NCBI GenBank assembly: GCA_903813345.2
Contig: CAIIXF020000004.1
Location: 6,717,525 to 6,781,524, forward strand
Source: Owenia fusiformis
Lineage: Eukaryota > Annelida > Polychaeta > Sabellida > Oweniidae
Direction: 5' to 3'
Length of the DNA: 64,000 bases
The notes under the pieces: generated by a model
Told to the model about the DNA's origin: nothing
The model's database searches: none
Seen by the model: the letters and a program-made list of their open reading frames with translations, nothing else
Part shown: in pieces, positions 22,886 through 33,649 of the stretch
How positions within the stretch are numbered: position 1 is the stretch's first letter
Layout: every line of letters begins with the position of its first letter
Position numbers and translations under genes: made by a program

Positions 22886-25800
22886 TGTGATGAAAATTGA
22901 TTATTGATTTTAGTGTTTTCGTTTCACCATTACCGGTTTTGATAAGAAATTCCGGAAATAAGGAAGTCAATGTAATTTTTCTTTCGAAAATCGGAAAACG
23001 AAGCCATTTTACAGGAATTTCAGTGGAACTGGTGAGTTTAGGCGAGTGGCGGATTAATTATTGGCGTATAATCTTTCATAGGAACTTTGATTTTTAATCA
23101 TTCTCGAGTTAATTGATCACGTTCTTAGCATTTTAGTGACCTGATCATCCACGGAAATTTCATATTATCGCCCATTGAGGTACCTCATCGGCATACTAAC
23201 CTAGTTTTTTTGGCGGAATTAACCAATCAGATTTATGCAGTCCAAAACGTCCGCGCGGGGCATATAAAAGGAATTTGACCAGTTTGTCAAGTTGTTGTGC
23301 GACAAAGATTTACGGACAAACAGCTTCGGAGACGTAAGTAGGAATATTTTGTTGAGTAATTGACGAGGGATTTTCGATCAAATATCATCACAGTTTGTCC
23401 ATTTTTTAGTCTGGACATTTTGAACATTAATTTAGAGAGTCATATCGGATTGTATAGAGATTGTGTGTGTATTTTTATTCATTCTTTTTACTCAACATTG
23501 TATTGTTATTTGGGAGAGTTGCAACCAACTTTGCAACCCCATATAGGTGCAAGGAACATTTGCACCCATATCAACCACCTTGAATAGGTGTGAAGTATAT
23601 TTGGGGGAGTTGCACCCAATTTGCAACCCCATATTGGTGCAAGGGATATTTGCACCCATATCAACCACCTTGAGTTGCAACCAACTTTGCAACCCCATAT
23701 CGGTGCAAGGGATATTTGCACCCGTAATAACCACCTAAAGGACTTTGGAGAGTTGCACCTAACTTGCAACCCCAGGAGATTTGGGAGAGTTGCACCCAAT
23801 TTGCAACCCCATATAGGTGCAAGGGATATTTGCACCCATTAAATCCACCTGGAATAGGTGTGAAGGTCATTTGGGAGAGTTGCACCCAACTTGCAACCCC
23901 ATATCGGTGCAAGGGATATTTGCATCCATAATAACCATCTGAATTAGGTGTAAAGGATATTTTGGAGAGTTGCACCCAACTTGCAACCCCATATTGGTGC
24001 AAGGGGCATTTGTACCCATGATTGCAACCTGGACATAGGTGCAAAGTATAATAAGAGATATAAAGGACTTGCACCCTGGTTAAGGGACAGGGGCAAGGTG
24101 CACCTTGGTTAAGGAACAAGGGCACATAAAAGGACTTGCACCCTGGTTAAGGAACAGGGGCAAGATGCACCTTGGTTAAGGAACAAGGGCATATAGAGGA
24201 ATTGCACCCTGGTTAGGAACAGGGGCACACAGAGACATTGCACCTATGATTAAGGATATTTGCACCCGGTTGCACCCATAGCGTATATTTGCACCCGATT
24301 GCACCCATAGTGGATATTTGCACCCGGTTGCACCTCGGATTAAGGATTAAAGGATACTTGCACCAGGTTGCATCCCATAAGGACATTTGTACCCGGTTGC
24401 ACCTCGGATTAAGGATTAAAGCACATTTGCACCAGGTTGCACCTCATAAGGACATTTGCACCCGGTTGCACCTCGGATTAAGGATTTAAGGACATTTGCA
24501 CCCGGTTGCACCTCGGATTAAGGATTAAAGCACATTTGCACCAGGTTGCACCCCATAAGGACATTTGCACCCGGTTGCACCTCGGATTAAGGATTTAAGG
24601 ATACTTGCACCAGGTTGCACCCCATAAGGACATTTGCACCCGGTTGCACCTCGGATTAAGGATTAAAGCACATTTGCACCAGGTTGCACCCCATAAGGAC
24701 ATTTGCACCCGGTTGCACCTCGGATTAAGGATTTAAGGATACTTGCACCAGGTTGCACCCCATAAGGACATTTGCACCCGGTTGCACCTCGGATTAAGGA
24801 TTTAAGGACATTTGCACCAGGTTGCACCTCATAAGGACATTTGCACCCGGTTGCACCTCGGATTAAGGATTTAAGGACATTTGCACCCGGTTGCACCTCG
24901 GATTAAGGATTAAAGCACATTTGCACCAGGTTGCACCCCATAAGGACATTTGCACCCGGTTGCACCTCGGATTAAGGATTTAAGGGATATTTGCACCCAC
25001 AATAATCAACGGAAGGACATTTGGGAGAGTTGCAACCAACTTTGCAACCCCATATTGGTGCAACGGATATTTGCACCCATTACAACCACCTGAAGAAGGT
25101 GTGAAGGACATTTGGGAGAGTTGCACCTTATTTTGCAACCCCATATCGGTGCAAGGGATATTTGTACCCACAATAATCAACGGAAGGACATTTGGGAGAG
25201 TTGCAACCAACTTTGCAGCCCCATATCGGTGCAAGGAATATTTGCACCCATTATAACCATTTGGGAGAGTTGCAACCAACTTTGCAACCCCATATCGGTG
25301 CAAGGGATATTTGCACCCCAAAATAAACAACGGAAGGATCTTTTGGGAGAGTTGCAACCAACTTTGCAACCCCATATCGGTGCAAGGGATATTTGCACCC
25401 ACAATAATCAACGGAAGGACATTTGGGAGAGTTGCAACCAACTTTGCAGCCCCATATCGGTGCAAGGGATATTTGCACCCATTATAACCATTTGGGAGAG
25501 TTGCAACCAACTTTTGCAACCCCATATCGGTGCAAGGGATATTTGCACCCTCAATAATCAACGGAAGGATATTTTGGAGAGTTGCAACCAATTTTGCAAC
25601 CCCATATTGGTGCAAGGGATATTTGCACCCATTATAACCATTTGGGAGAGTTGCAACCAACTTTGCAACCCCATATCGGTGCAAGGGATATTTGCACCCT
25701 CAATAACCACGGAAGGATCTTTTGGAGAGTTGCAACCAACTTTGCAACCCCATATTGGTGCAACGGATATTTGCACCCATAACAACCACCTGAAGAAGGT

Positions 25801-27228
25801 GTGAAGGACATTTGGGAGAGTTGCACCTTATTTTGCAACCCCATATCAGTGCAAGAGATATTTGCACCCACAATAATCAACGGAAGGACATTTGGGAGAG
25901 TTGCAACCAACTTTGCAGCCCCATATCGGTGCAAGGAATATTTGCACCCATTATAACCATTTGGGAGAGTTGCAACCAATTTTGCAACCCCATATTGGTG
26001 CAAGGGATATTTGCACCCATTATAACCATTTGGGAGAGTTGCAACCAATTTTGCAACCCCATATTGGTGCAAGGGATATTTGCACCCATTATAACCATTT
26101 GGGAGAGTTGCAACCAACTTTGCAACCCCATATCGGTGCAAGGGATATTTGCACCCTCAATAACCACGGAAGGATCTTTTGGAGAGTTGCAACCAACTTT
26201 GCAACCCCATATCGGTGCAAGGGATATTTGCACCCTCAATAATCAACGGAAGGATATTTTGGAGAGTTGCAACCAATTTTGCAACCCCATATCGGTGCAA
26301 GGGATATTTGCACCCTCAATAAACAACGGAAGGATCTTTTGGAGAGTTGCAACTAACTTTGCAACCCCATATCGGTGCAAGGGATATTTGCACCCAAAAT
26401 AATCAACGGAAGGACATTTGGGAGAGTTGCAACCACTTTTGCAACCCATATGGGTGCAAGGAATATTTGCACCCATATCAACCCCCTTAAACAGGTGTGA
26501 AGGATACTTGGGAGAGTTGCAACCAATTTTGCAACCCCATATCGGTGCAAGGGATATTTGCACCCAAAATAAACCTTGGAAGGACACTTGGGAGAGTTGC
26601 AACCAACTCGGTAACCCCATATAGGTACAAGGGACATTTGCACCCACAAAAGGATTTTAAGAATATTTGCATCAGGTTGCACATTTATAAATTTGATTAG
26701 TTGCAGTTGAGTCCCGTGGCCAGGAGCGCCCTTTTATTTCAGGACCAACAAGAGAATATAAAGAGCAGCATCCCACAATTGCTGAAGAAGACTATAGAAG
26801 CATTCAAGTCATATCAACCTTTATCTTTTGTGGAACTGATTAAAGTGAAACAGGATTTGATCTTACTTTCTTATAGTAAATTTAGAGACCTTCAAGTAAC
26901 ATCACATGTATTTTCTGCCTTAAGGCATTAGTGTTTATATAGCTTAGTGTAGTTTGAGTTTAACTTTGTACATAATTGTCTATTGTTTCTAGAGCATTGT
27001 TTGTGATTGTTTGGCTCATAAAGAGCAAATATATAACTTTATTTTTATTCTGTACTTGAATGTTCATTGTTGTATTGTATTGAGTTCCAGAGGGAACTTG
27101 TGTAGTGCAAACCCAGATTGCGTAATACTTTCTTCGCCGCTCCGAAACATCCCGCAATTAAGTAACACGCGGGAGAGTCCACCTTCCCCGCATTTTCCCC
27201 GCATTCCTGACCCGGGAAAAACGTTACA
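22886..27228 (+). repeat. 3' LTR (4343 bp)
   Basis: It is a near-identical copy of the 5' LTR. It has one extra 69 bp minisatellite unit (in 25970-26110) and lacks about 56 bp near 27133, which accounts for the 13 bp length difference. It has its own TATA box at 23263-23270 and donor-like GTAAGT at 23334. Confidence 0.85.
23508..26671. repeat. LTR minisatellite, 3' copy
   Basis: Same two repeat families in the same order as in the 5' LTR, with one additional TTGCAACCAATTTTGCAACC-type unit. AATAAA occurs within some units (for example near 25321 and 26313) and could serve as a polyadenylation signal. No protein is called from the open frames here. Confidence 0.8.
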
Positions 27229-27232
27229 ATAC

Positions 27233-28398
27233 AATGTCACATAATACTTTGGAATATATTTAAGCGTTTGGACCCACATTGGCTGAGGTTGAGGTCAACA
27301 AGTTCAGCAAGGGTAGATTAACTTGACATTGGATGTGTTCTATTGACCTAACATGTGGATACCATCAGATTCCGATGGAGGCTATTGGTTTCTATTGATT
27401 AAATAATTTCACAATATGACACAAATGGTATATCACATCAGATGTGCAAATATAAAGTTTGCAATCGATTCAGGTCATACTTCAAATTAAAAGATAATAC
27501 ATTTTTTCATCATTTTTTTCCTACAAAATGGCTATAGAAAATGCTTCAAAAGCAACTTTTACACTTACGAAATCCCATACAACTCTGTAAATACAAAAAT
27601 TATACTGTTATGTTTCATTAATTAATAACATATTTGGATAAGATGTAGGGATGTGTAGGATGCAAATGGATTTTGACAGACACAAAAAGACTTCATGGTT
27701 TGGCATCTCTACCCCTGTACACTTTATGATTGAATATTGGCCCTAATAAGTGCTGAATATAGGTCAACAAGATACTAGTGTACATATAAATGTAATAATA
27801 AAAGCAGTATATTTATTTTGAAAAATCAGATGAATTTATCTTTGTTCATGGGGAGATCATAATGGAGGGCGCACTAAATCCTTTCTTGCCCTGGTTGTCA
27901 TTTCATTTCGTTTAGTATACATATTGTACTAAGCCCCGGGCATCAAATTGGTCTAGCCAATTTAAATTCTACGAAATGAACAAACGATCACATTTGAAGT
28001 TGTCATTTACCCATTAAAATGTATTCTTATTTCCAATTAAGGATTGGGGTTTACCAAACAAACAAGTAAGATTGTCTGTATCAAATATGGGCTCCCGGGC
28101 CATCCTAGAACATAGCTAGAACCAATCACGTAATAAGCGACGTGTAATCACTGATCTACACGTAAAAACCTGTATCTTCCACGCTTACCTGTAGAAAGTA
28201 GACTAATCTGACGTCATTTTCCTGCGCAGTCGCAGTTGGAAGAAAAGAGTTTCCGAAATACGCGACGTCTATAAATTGCACCAATATGATAATATCATGT
28301 AAAAACCTGTAAATTTCACGCTGACCCACAGGAAATAAACAAATCTGACGTCATTTATCTGAGCGCGCATTGAAATTCACGTTCAAGATTTGTTAATT
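27233..28398. other. Right arm of the TIR-bounded unit, no gene
   Basis: Only short frames. Part of it (about 27830-27900) is an inverted partner of about 14386-14440. The terminal 300 bp has two related stretches beginning TTACAGGTTTTTAC-like (about 28150 and 28300, minus sense) next to GACGTCA motifs. Confidence 0.4.
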
Positions 28399-28617
28399 AC
28401 GTGTAGCTTAACCTCTCTATTATTCATACATAAAATTAACAAATTAAATGATACTTCTTCAAATGCCATAGTTTATAAAGAAATGGAACTACCAAGGAAG
28501 CAAAATTCGCCACAATACATTATCCAAGAATGGCATGCATAACGCAAACTAAAATGATCGTTGGACAGTATCCGATTCACAGTTGTTGGATTGTCCAAGC
28601 CTATAGCTTGCGTTGAG

Positions 28618-28634
28618 CGGATCGAGCCGATCCG
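28618..28634. promoter_or_regulatory. Palindrome upstream of SDR copy B
   Basis: Same 17-mer, CGGATCGAGCCGATCCG, as at 3130 and 43515. It is unchanged although the gene below it is dead. Confidence 0.3.
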
Positions 28635-28922
28635 TAGTTTTAAACTGGATCCAACCTGGCTATATAGCTACTGTTTACAACCATTGCTGTCTGAAAAGTA
28701 TGACTTGATAAATAGAAACCTGTTTGCGAAGCAAAAAATCGCAAGGGTTTATAGGAGTGTATAGTAGAAATTAATGAACCGACACGGCCTTTGAAATATT
28801 TGTAAGTTTTGTCGCATTAAAAGCGTATACTATTCTATTTTCCCATCATTTTAATCGGATGATTTTATTAATACAGAGGAGGCTCCGCAAGATATACGGC
28901 GTAATTAGAAAAGTCAATAACT

Positions 28923-29133
28923 ATGAGGTTTGAATGAAAAGCCGTGATTGTAACTGGCTCGAGCGCAGGCATAGGAAAAGCCACGGCTATACTGTTTGCG
29001 AAAGAAGGGGGAAATGTTCTAGTATGTGGACGTGACTTAGAGAAAATCAACAAAACTGTCGAAGAATGTAAAGCAGTCGGAAGAAAAGACGCGAAGTTTC
29101 CGTTCATTTAAGGAGACATCGCAAATGACGACA
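28923..29133 (+). pseudogene. SDR pseudogene copy B, 5' part
   Basis: It matches the first 70 or so codons of copies A and C, including the TGSSAGIG cofactor loop. Codon 5 is TGA (GGA in the intact copies) and a CAA codon near 29110 has become TAA. The reading frame then stops at the LTR-element insertion, after the codons for D-D in the sequence DIANDD. The 5 bp CGACA at 29129-29133 is the target duplication. Confidence 0.9.
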
Positions 29134-29371
29134 TGTGAATATGTTACTTACTACTATATATATCTGTTATTGTCGCTATTGTCCTTTAGGTCTTTCGATT
29201 TCTTTATTTCCTCTCTCTGCTACTAATTATTACATGTCTCATATATGGCCACTTCTTGTCAACTGACTTTTCTGGGTAAAAACTGGCATGCCATCTATCT
29301 TCAATCTACTTTAATGTTATTGTTAGCATGCCATCTATATTTCAATTCACTTTTAATCTTACTATATCACA
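29134..29371 (-). repeat. LTR (3' LTR of the Gmr1-like element)
   Basis: In element orientation it has TGTGA...TCACA ends. A short internal repeat, GCATGCCATCTAT, occurs twice. It is identical to the other LTR as far as I can read. Confidence 0.9.
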
Positions 29372-29387
29372 TCTTCCCCCTTTTCTT
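29372..29387 (-). other. Polypurine tract of the Gmr1-like element
   Basis: In element sense it reads AAGAAAAGGGGGAAGA and directly precedes the 3' LTR, as required for plus-strand priming. Confidence 0.75.
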
Positions 29388-29540
29388 GACTGTTTTTGCT
29401 CTTTAAATTTTTCCATCTCAGTAAAACAGTCACATCTTTGTATCTCTATTTGTTATATAAAGTCCTATTAGGGATGGCTTTTCCCAAACAAATTTTGTTA
29501 AAATGTTTATCTATATACAAGTTTCTAACAGTTTCTCATC

Positions 29541-32500
29541 TTATAGTCTTGACAATGCATCAGCATTTTTATTAGCTGATCCAGGTCTATGCACCACTGT
29601 AAAATTGTACTGCTGTAGAGCGAGTGCCCAACGCATCAATCTTGGGTTTGTATTCTTCATGTTATGCAACCATACCAAAGGATTGTGGTCAGTAATGACT
29701 TTGAAGACTCTTCCTAGCAAGTAGTAACTCAACTTCTCTATAGACCATTTCATCGCCAAGCATTCTTTCTCAATTACAGAGTAATTTCTTTCTCTTGGTA
29801 ACATTTTCCTACTCAAATACATGATGGGATGCTCTCCATCCTCGAAGTTCTGACTCAGTATGCCACTAATACCATAGGCACTTGCATCAGTGATGACTAG
29901 AAACTGTAGGTCAAAATCTGGGCTTCGAAGTATTGGGTATTTGCAAAGGTATTCTTTGAGTTTGTAGAAAGCTTCATCTGACTTATCTTCCCAAAATATC
30001 TTCTTTGGTGCTTGATTTCTGGTCAGTTCAGTTAAGTTGTATGCCTTGGTTGCATAATCCTTTATAAAACGGCGATAGTAGCCGGTCATACCTAAATAGG
30101 TCTTCAGTAACTCTTTTGTTTCTGGCTTGTCAAAATTCTTGATTGCATCTATGGCACTTGGCTTCAGTGAAACAACACCTTTTCCAACCATATGGCCACA
30201 ATATACTACTTCTTGAAATGCAAATTGGCACTTTGAAGGCTTTGCAGTAAGATTATTCAGTCGTAGTCTGTTCAGCAGTTCTTCTACGTGCTTCATGTGA
30301 TCTTCATAAGTCTCACTGTAGATAATTATGTCGTCGATGTAAGCTGCTACATGGTCTTCTAATCCTCTGATCATCTCATCAACCATTCTTTGGAAAGTGG
30401 CAGGAGCTCCATGTAAACCAAATGGCATTACAACAAATTGGTAAATTCCCCATGGTGTTCTGAATGCACACTTCTCTTTAGAATCATCTGTAAGAGGTAT
30501 TTGCCAAAAGCCCCTACATAAATCGATCACAGTAATCCATTGTGCCTTATGCAATCTATCTAAAATGGCATCAATCCTTGGCATCATGTAAAGATCAAAT
30601 CGGGAGACGCTATTTAGATATCTAAAATCGATGCAAAAACGCATAGTATTATCTTTCTTTGGAATTAATACTATGTTAGAGATCCACTCACTTCTAGAGG
30701 GCTCTATGTATCCTTCCTTCAACATTGTATCTAATTCCTCTTTGACGACTTTCATCTGACTTTGAGGTATTCTATAGCTTGGCTGCTTACGTGGTATATT
30801 ATCTCCTGTGTCCACATTATGTTTTATCAGGCTTGTTCTTCCTGGCTTGTTTGAGAGAACATCACTAAAACTGCCTAATAGCTTCTTGATCTGTTTTGTC
30901 TGGTTAGTAGTCAACTCTGGGTTGATATTACAATCACTAGTCACATTGCCATCAGAGCTAACTGTACTGTGTAGACTGTAGGTAGGAAGATTCATAATTT
31001 CCTCTACATCACTGTCTTCCTCATCAGTTGCCGCCATAAAACAATAGTCTCTTCTGTCTAGGTATTTTCTCAGTAAGTTGACATGGTATATCTTCATCTT
31101 TCCATTGAAGAGCTCAATCTCATAATTGACTTTACCATGTCTTCTTACTACTTTATAAGGGCCTTGCCATTGTGCTTCAAGTTTGTTTTCACTTGATGGT
31201 AGTAGGAGTAAAACATCATCTCCTGGTTTGAAGCTAATATTTCTACTCTTTTCATCGTAGTACTTCTTCTGGGTAACTTTTGCTTGTTTTGCATTTTCTT
31301 CAGCAAGAATCTGTAAGTTGCTTAGCTTATCTCTCATCTTGAGAACATAATCAACAACAGTCTGTGGGGTGTCTTCTTTAGCTGTCCATGTTTCTTTTAG
31401 AACATCTAATGGTCCTCGAACATCACGTCCATATAGCAATTCAAAGGGAGAAAATCCTGTAGATTCATTTGGTACTTCACGATATGCGAACAAAACATAG
31501 GGAAGGTAAACATCCCATAGTTTTGGTTCTGCAACAACAAACTTCTTCAGCATGTTAATCAAAGTACCATTGAACCTTTCAACTTGGCCATCTGTTTGTT
31601 GATGATATGGGGTACTCTTGATTCCTTTGACACCTAGAAGTCTGTACACCTCATTCAGTAACTTAGACATGAAGTTGGTTCCTTGATCACTTAAAATTTC
31701 CTTTACAATGCCGACTCTTGAAAACAGTATCATCAATTCATTGGCGATTTTCTTTGCATCTGTACTTCTAAGTGGGACTGCCTCTGGATAGCGAGTTCCG
31801 TAGTCTCCTATACAAAGAATAAATCTGTTTCCTTTTGTAGATCGAGGAAGAGGTCCTACTATGTCCATACCTATCTTTGTAAATGGTTCTTTTACAACAG
31901 GCAGAGGGATCAAAGGCGCTCTGTCAACAACTCTCATTCTCGCTGTATGTTGGCAGATATCACAAGATTTACAAAACTGCTTTATGTCCTTGTAGATACC
32001 AGGCCAGAAAAATCTCCTCAATATCCTGTCTGTTGTCTTCTTTATTCCAAGGTGCCCTGATAGAGGTATGTCATGTGCCAATTGTAGTATTTTTTTTCTA
32101 CAACTTCTAGGAAGCACAATTTGCTCAACATACTCATTAAGGGGATTCTTAGTAACTCTGATCAGAAGTCCATCTTTCATAATAAAGTATGGTGTTTCTC
32201 GCACTTCTTCAGTCGAGTTAAGTATCTTCATTCGCACATCTCTTAGACTAGGGTCGTTGCTTTGCAATTCTTTTAGGTCCTCTGGACTGACTGCATCAAG
32301 TTCACATTCCTTGTTTAGATCGACATTTGCATGTTTCCGTTTGTTCGCCCTTCTTTGTGATTTGGTTTTGTACAGCTTGTCACTTGTCTTGGGTAGAAAC
32401 ACTGTCTCATCAAATGAAAAAGGGAATGTAACATCATCTTTGGTTTGACATTCATTCTGTGTCACATTGTGTACTACAGGTATGGGTTTATGCCCACGAA

Positions 32501-33464
32501 TATCATCTTTGAGTTTACACTTGCCTACTGTGTTGATGTCATCTTCTTCAGAAATATTCTCATCATCTTCAATGAGAACATCATCTTCTGGATCATTCTC
32601 ATCTACTTCAGAGAAAATTGCATCTCTAGGGATATTCCCATCATCTTCAGTGAGAACATCATCTTCGTTTGACTTGTTCTCATCATCTTCAGTGAGAACT
32701 TCATCTTCTTTTGGATTGTCCTCATCATCTTCAGTGAGAACTTCATCTTCTTTTGGATTGTCCTCATCATCTTCAGTGAGAACATCATCTTCTTTTGGAT
32801 AATCCTCATCTTCTTTAATGAGAACATCATCTTCTTGAACATCATTTTCGTCATGCTGTCCAACTAACTTGACTCCTGAATTCTCAACTTCATGTTTCTC
32901 ATCTGCATCATCTCTCAACTGTTGCTTCCATTGTTGCCTCGTTGTAACATATGCAGGCACAGGGTTGATCTTTTTGTATATATACTTATTCATTTTATCC
33001 CTGTCTAATCTTTTCAATATGTCTTGACCAAGTAAGACTGGTGTAGGGACTGAATCAGAAACGACTGCTTTCACTTGATATACATCATCACCAATGGCGA
33101 ACTTTACTTTTGTAGTCGGGTAAGATTCCTGGTCCCCATGAACACATGTCATCATAACCTTGTCATTTGTTAAAATGTCCTCAGGTTGTACCAAATCTTT
33201 GTGAATGATGGTCTTGCATTTTCCTGTATCAATCAATAAGGTCACTTCTTTATCATTCAGCATCCCTTGAACTGTCCCATCATCACTGTTGCTGTATTGA
33301 GAGAATATGTCAGATTTTGCCTTGCAAAGGAAAGATTGTTTGCCTTGTCTACGGCACCTGCTCGTGACATGACCAAACATATTACAATTTTCACATTTCA
33401 AGGACATATCTGTGCTACAATTTGAGATCACGTGCCCCAAATTATTGCATTTTGTACATTTCAT
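29541..33464 (-). CDS. Pol polyprotein, order protease-integrase-RT-RNase H
   Basis: This is a 1307-codon frame. The frame is also open upstream of this Met to about 33655, with a further CCHC knuckle. In order: two CCHC knuckles (residues 3-16 and 24-37), aspartic protease with LLIDTG (D79), an acidic repeat region rich in EDDVLTEDDEDNPKE (about 200-310), integrase HHCC zinc domain (about 465-510), DDE core with GMDIVGP, LSDQGTNF (D about 593) and ERFNGT, a GPY/F module (WQGPYKVVRR), reverse transcriptase with VIDLCRGFWQ (about 980) and YIDD (about 1042), and RNase H with TDASAYG (about 1190) ending in the usual ADALSRL. All catalytic residues I can check are present. Expression from gag appears to need a frame change. 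Confidence 0.9.
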   Translation of the reverse strand: MKCTKCNNLGHVISNCSTDMSLKCENCNMFGHVTSRCRRQGKQSFLCKAKSDIFSQYSNSDDGTVQGMLNDKEVTLLIDTGKCKTIIHKDLVQPEDILTNDKVMMTCVHGDQESYPTTKVKFAIGDDVYQVKAVVSDSVPTPVLLGQDILKRLDRDKMNKYIYKKINPVPAYVTTRQQWKQQLRDDADEKHEVENSGVKLVGQHDENDVQEDDVLIKEDEDYPKEDDVLTEDDEDNPKEDEVLTEDDEDNPKEDEVLTEDDENKSNEDDVLTEDDGNIPRDAIFSEVDENDPEDDVLIEDDENISEEDDINTVGKCKLKDDIRGHKPIPVVHNVTQNECQTKDDVTFPFSFDETVFLPKTSDKLYKTKSQRRANKRKHANVDLNKECELDAVSPEDLKELQSNDPSLRDVRMKILNSTEEVRETPYFIMKDGLLIRVTKNPLNEYVEQIVLPRSCRKKILQLAHDIPLSGHLGIKKTTDRILRRFFWPGIYKDIKQFCKSCDICQHTARMRVVDRAPLIPLPVVKEPFTKIGMDIVGPLPRSTKGNRFILCIGDYGTRYPEAVPLRSTDAKKIANELMILFSRVGIVKEILSDQGTNFMSKLLNEVYRLLGVKGIKSTPYHQQTDGQVERFNGTLINMLKKFVVAEPKLWDVYLPYVLFAYREVPNESTGFSPFELLYGRDVRGPLDVLKETWTAKEDTPQTVVDYVLKMRDKLSNLQILAEENAKQAKVTQKKYYDEKSRNISFKPGDDVLLLLPSSENKLEAQWQGPYKVVRRHGKVNYEIELFNGKMKIYHVNLLRKYLDRRDYCFMAATDEEDSDVEEIMNLPTYSLHSTVSSDGNVTSDCNINPELTTNQTKQIKKLLGSFSDVLSNKPGRTSLIKHNVDTGDNIPRKQPSYRIPQSQMKVVKEELDTMLKEGYIEPSRSEWISNIVLIPKKDNTMRFCIDFRYLNSVSRFDLYMMPRIDAILDRLHKAQWITVIDLCRGFWQIPLTDDSKEKCAFRTPWGIYQFVVMPFGLHGAPATFQRMVDEMIRGLEDHVAAYIDDIIIYSETYEDHMKHVEELLNRLRLNNLTAKPSKCQFAFQEVVYCGHMVGKGVVSLKPSAIDAIKNFDKPETKELLKTYLGMTGYYRRFIKDYATKAYNLTELTRNQAPKKIFWEDKSDEAFYKLKEYLCKYPILRSPDFDLQFLVITDASAYGISGILSQNFEDGEHPIMYLSRKMLPRERNYSVIEKECLAMKWSIEKLSYYLLGRVFKVITDHNPLVWLHNMKNTNPRLMRWALALQQYNFTVVHRPGSANKNADALSRL
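32560..32850 (-). repeat. Acidic tandem repeat inside pol
   Basis: In-frame units of about 42-60 nt code for EDDVLTEDDEDNPKED-like peptides between protease and integrase. The opposite strand has a serine-rich shadow frame that is not a gene. An acidic spacer here is unusual and may be removed by the protease. Confidence 0.7.
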
Positions 33465-33649
33465 TATCTCCTTCCCACTCTGGCACGAAGCCGAATGGTG
33501 GCCCCGGACTCCACATTTGAAGCACCGTGACGTCTCCTTGACTTTCTTGTAGTAGTCTTCTTTTGATTCACTTGTATCAGATGGTTTTTCTTCATCATCT
33601 TTGTTCTTCTTTGGGTTGGTTTTGTTTCCAAACCTTTGACTTGGCTTCT

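Larger units (their letters stand above)
15449..27228 (+). mobile_element. Gag-only LTR retrotransposon with giant minisatellite LTRs
   Basis: An 11.78 kb element has direct LTRs at 15449-19778 and 22886-27228 that start TGTGATG and end GTTACA. It is flanked by a 4 bp duplication, ATAC (15445-15448 and 27229-27232). The internal region is only 3.1 kb: a tRNA-Leu-type primer site, two overlapping ORFs with gag features, and a polypurine tract. There is no protease, reverse transcriptase, RNase H or integrase, so it must move with enzymes from another element. The two LTRs differ by about half a dozen substitutions, a 69 bp repeat unit and a 55-56 bp deletion, so the insertion is young. About 73% of the element is LTR. 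Confidence 0.85.
14094..28417. mobile_element. 14.3 kb unit bounded by 19 bp terminal inverted repeats
   Basis: GAGAGGTTAAGCTACACGT starts at 14094 and its exact inverse ends at 28417, each flanked by TA (14092-14093, 28418-28419). Outside lie the right end of duplicon A and the left part of duplicon B. A second inverted pair lies further in (about 14386-14440 versus 27830-27900, sharing CCATTATG and CCCCATGAACAAA). No transposase is seen. It looks like a TA-targeting foldback element enlarged by nested insertions. Alternatively the two ends belong to separate copies of one family, since a related motif also occurs at about 14175. Confidence 0.5.

Noticed and set aside
32467-32802. Serine-rich plus-strand frame
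   Set aside because: Antisense shadow of the acidic repeat in the pol polyprotein.
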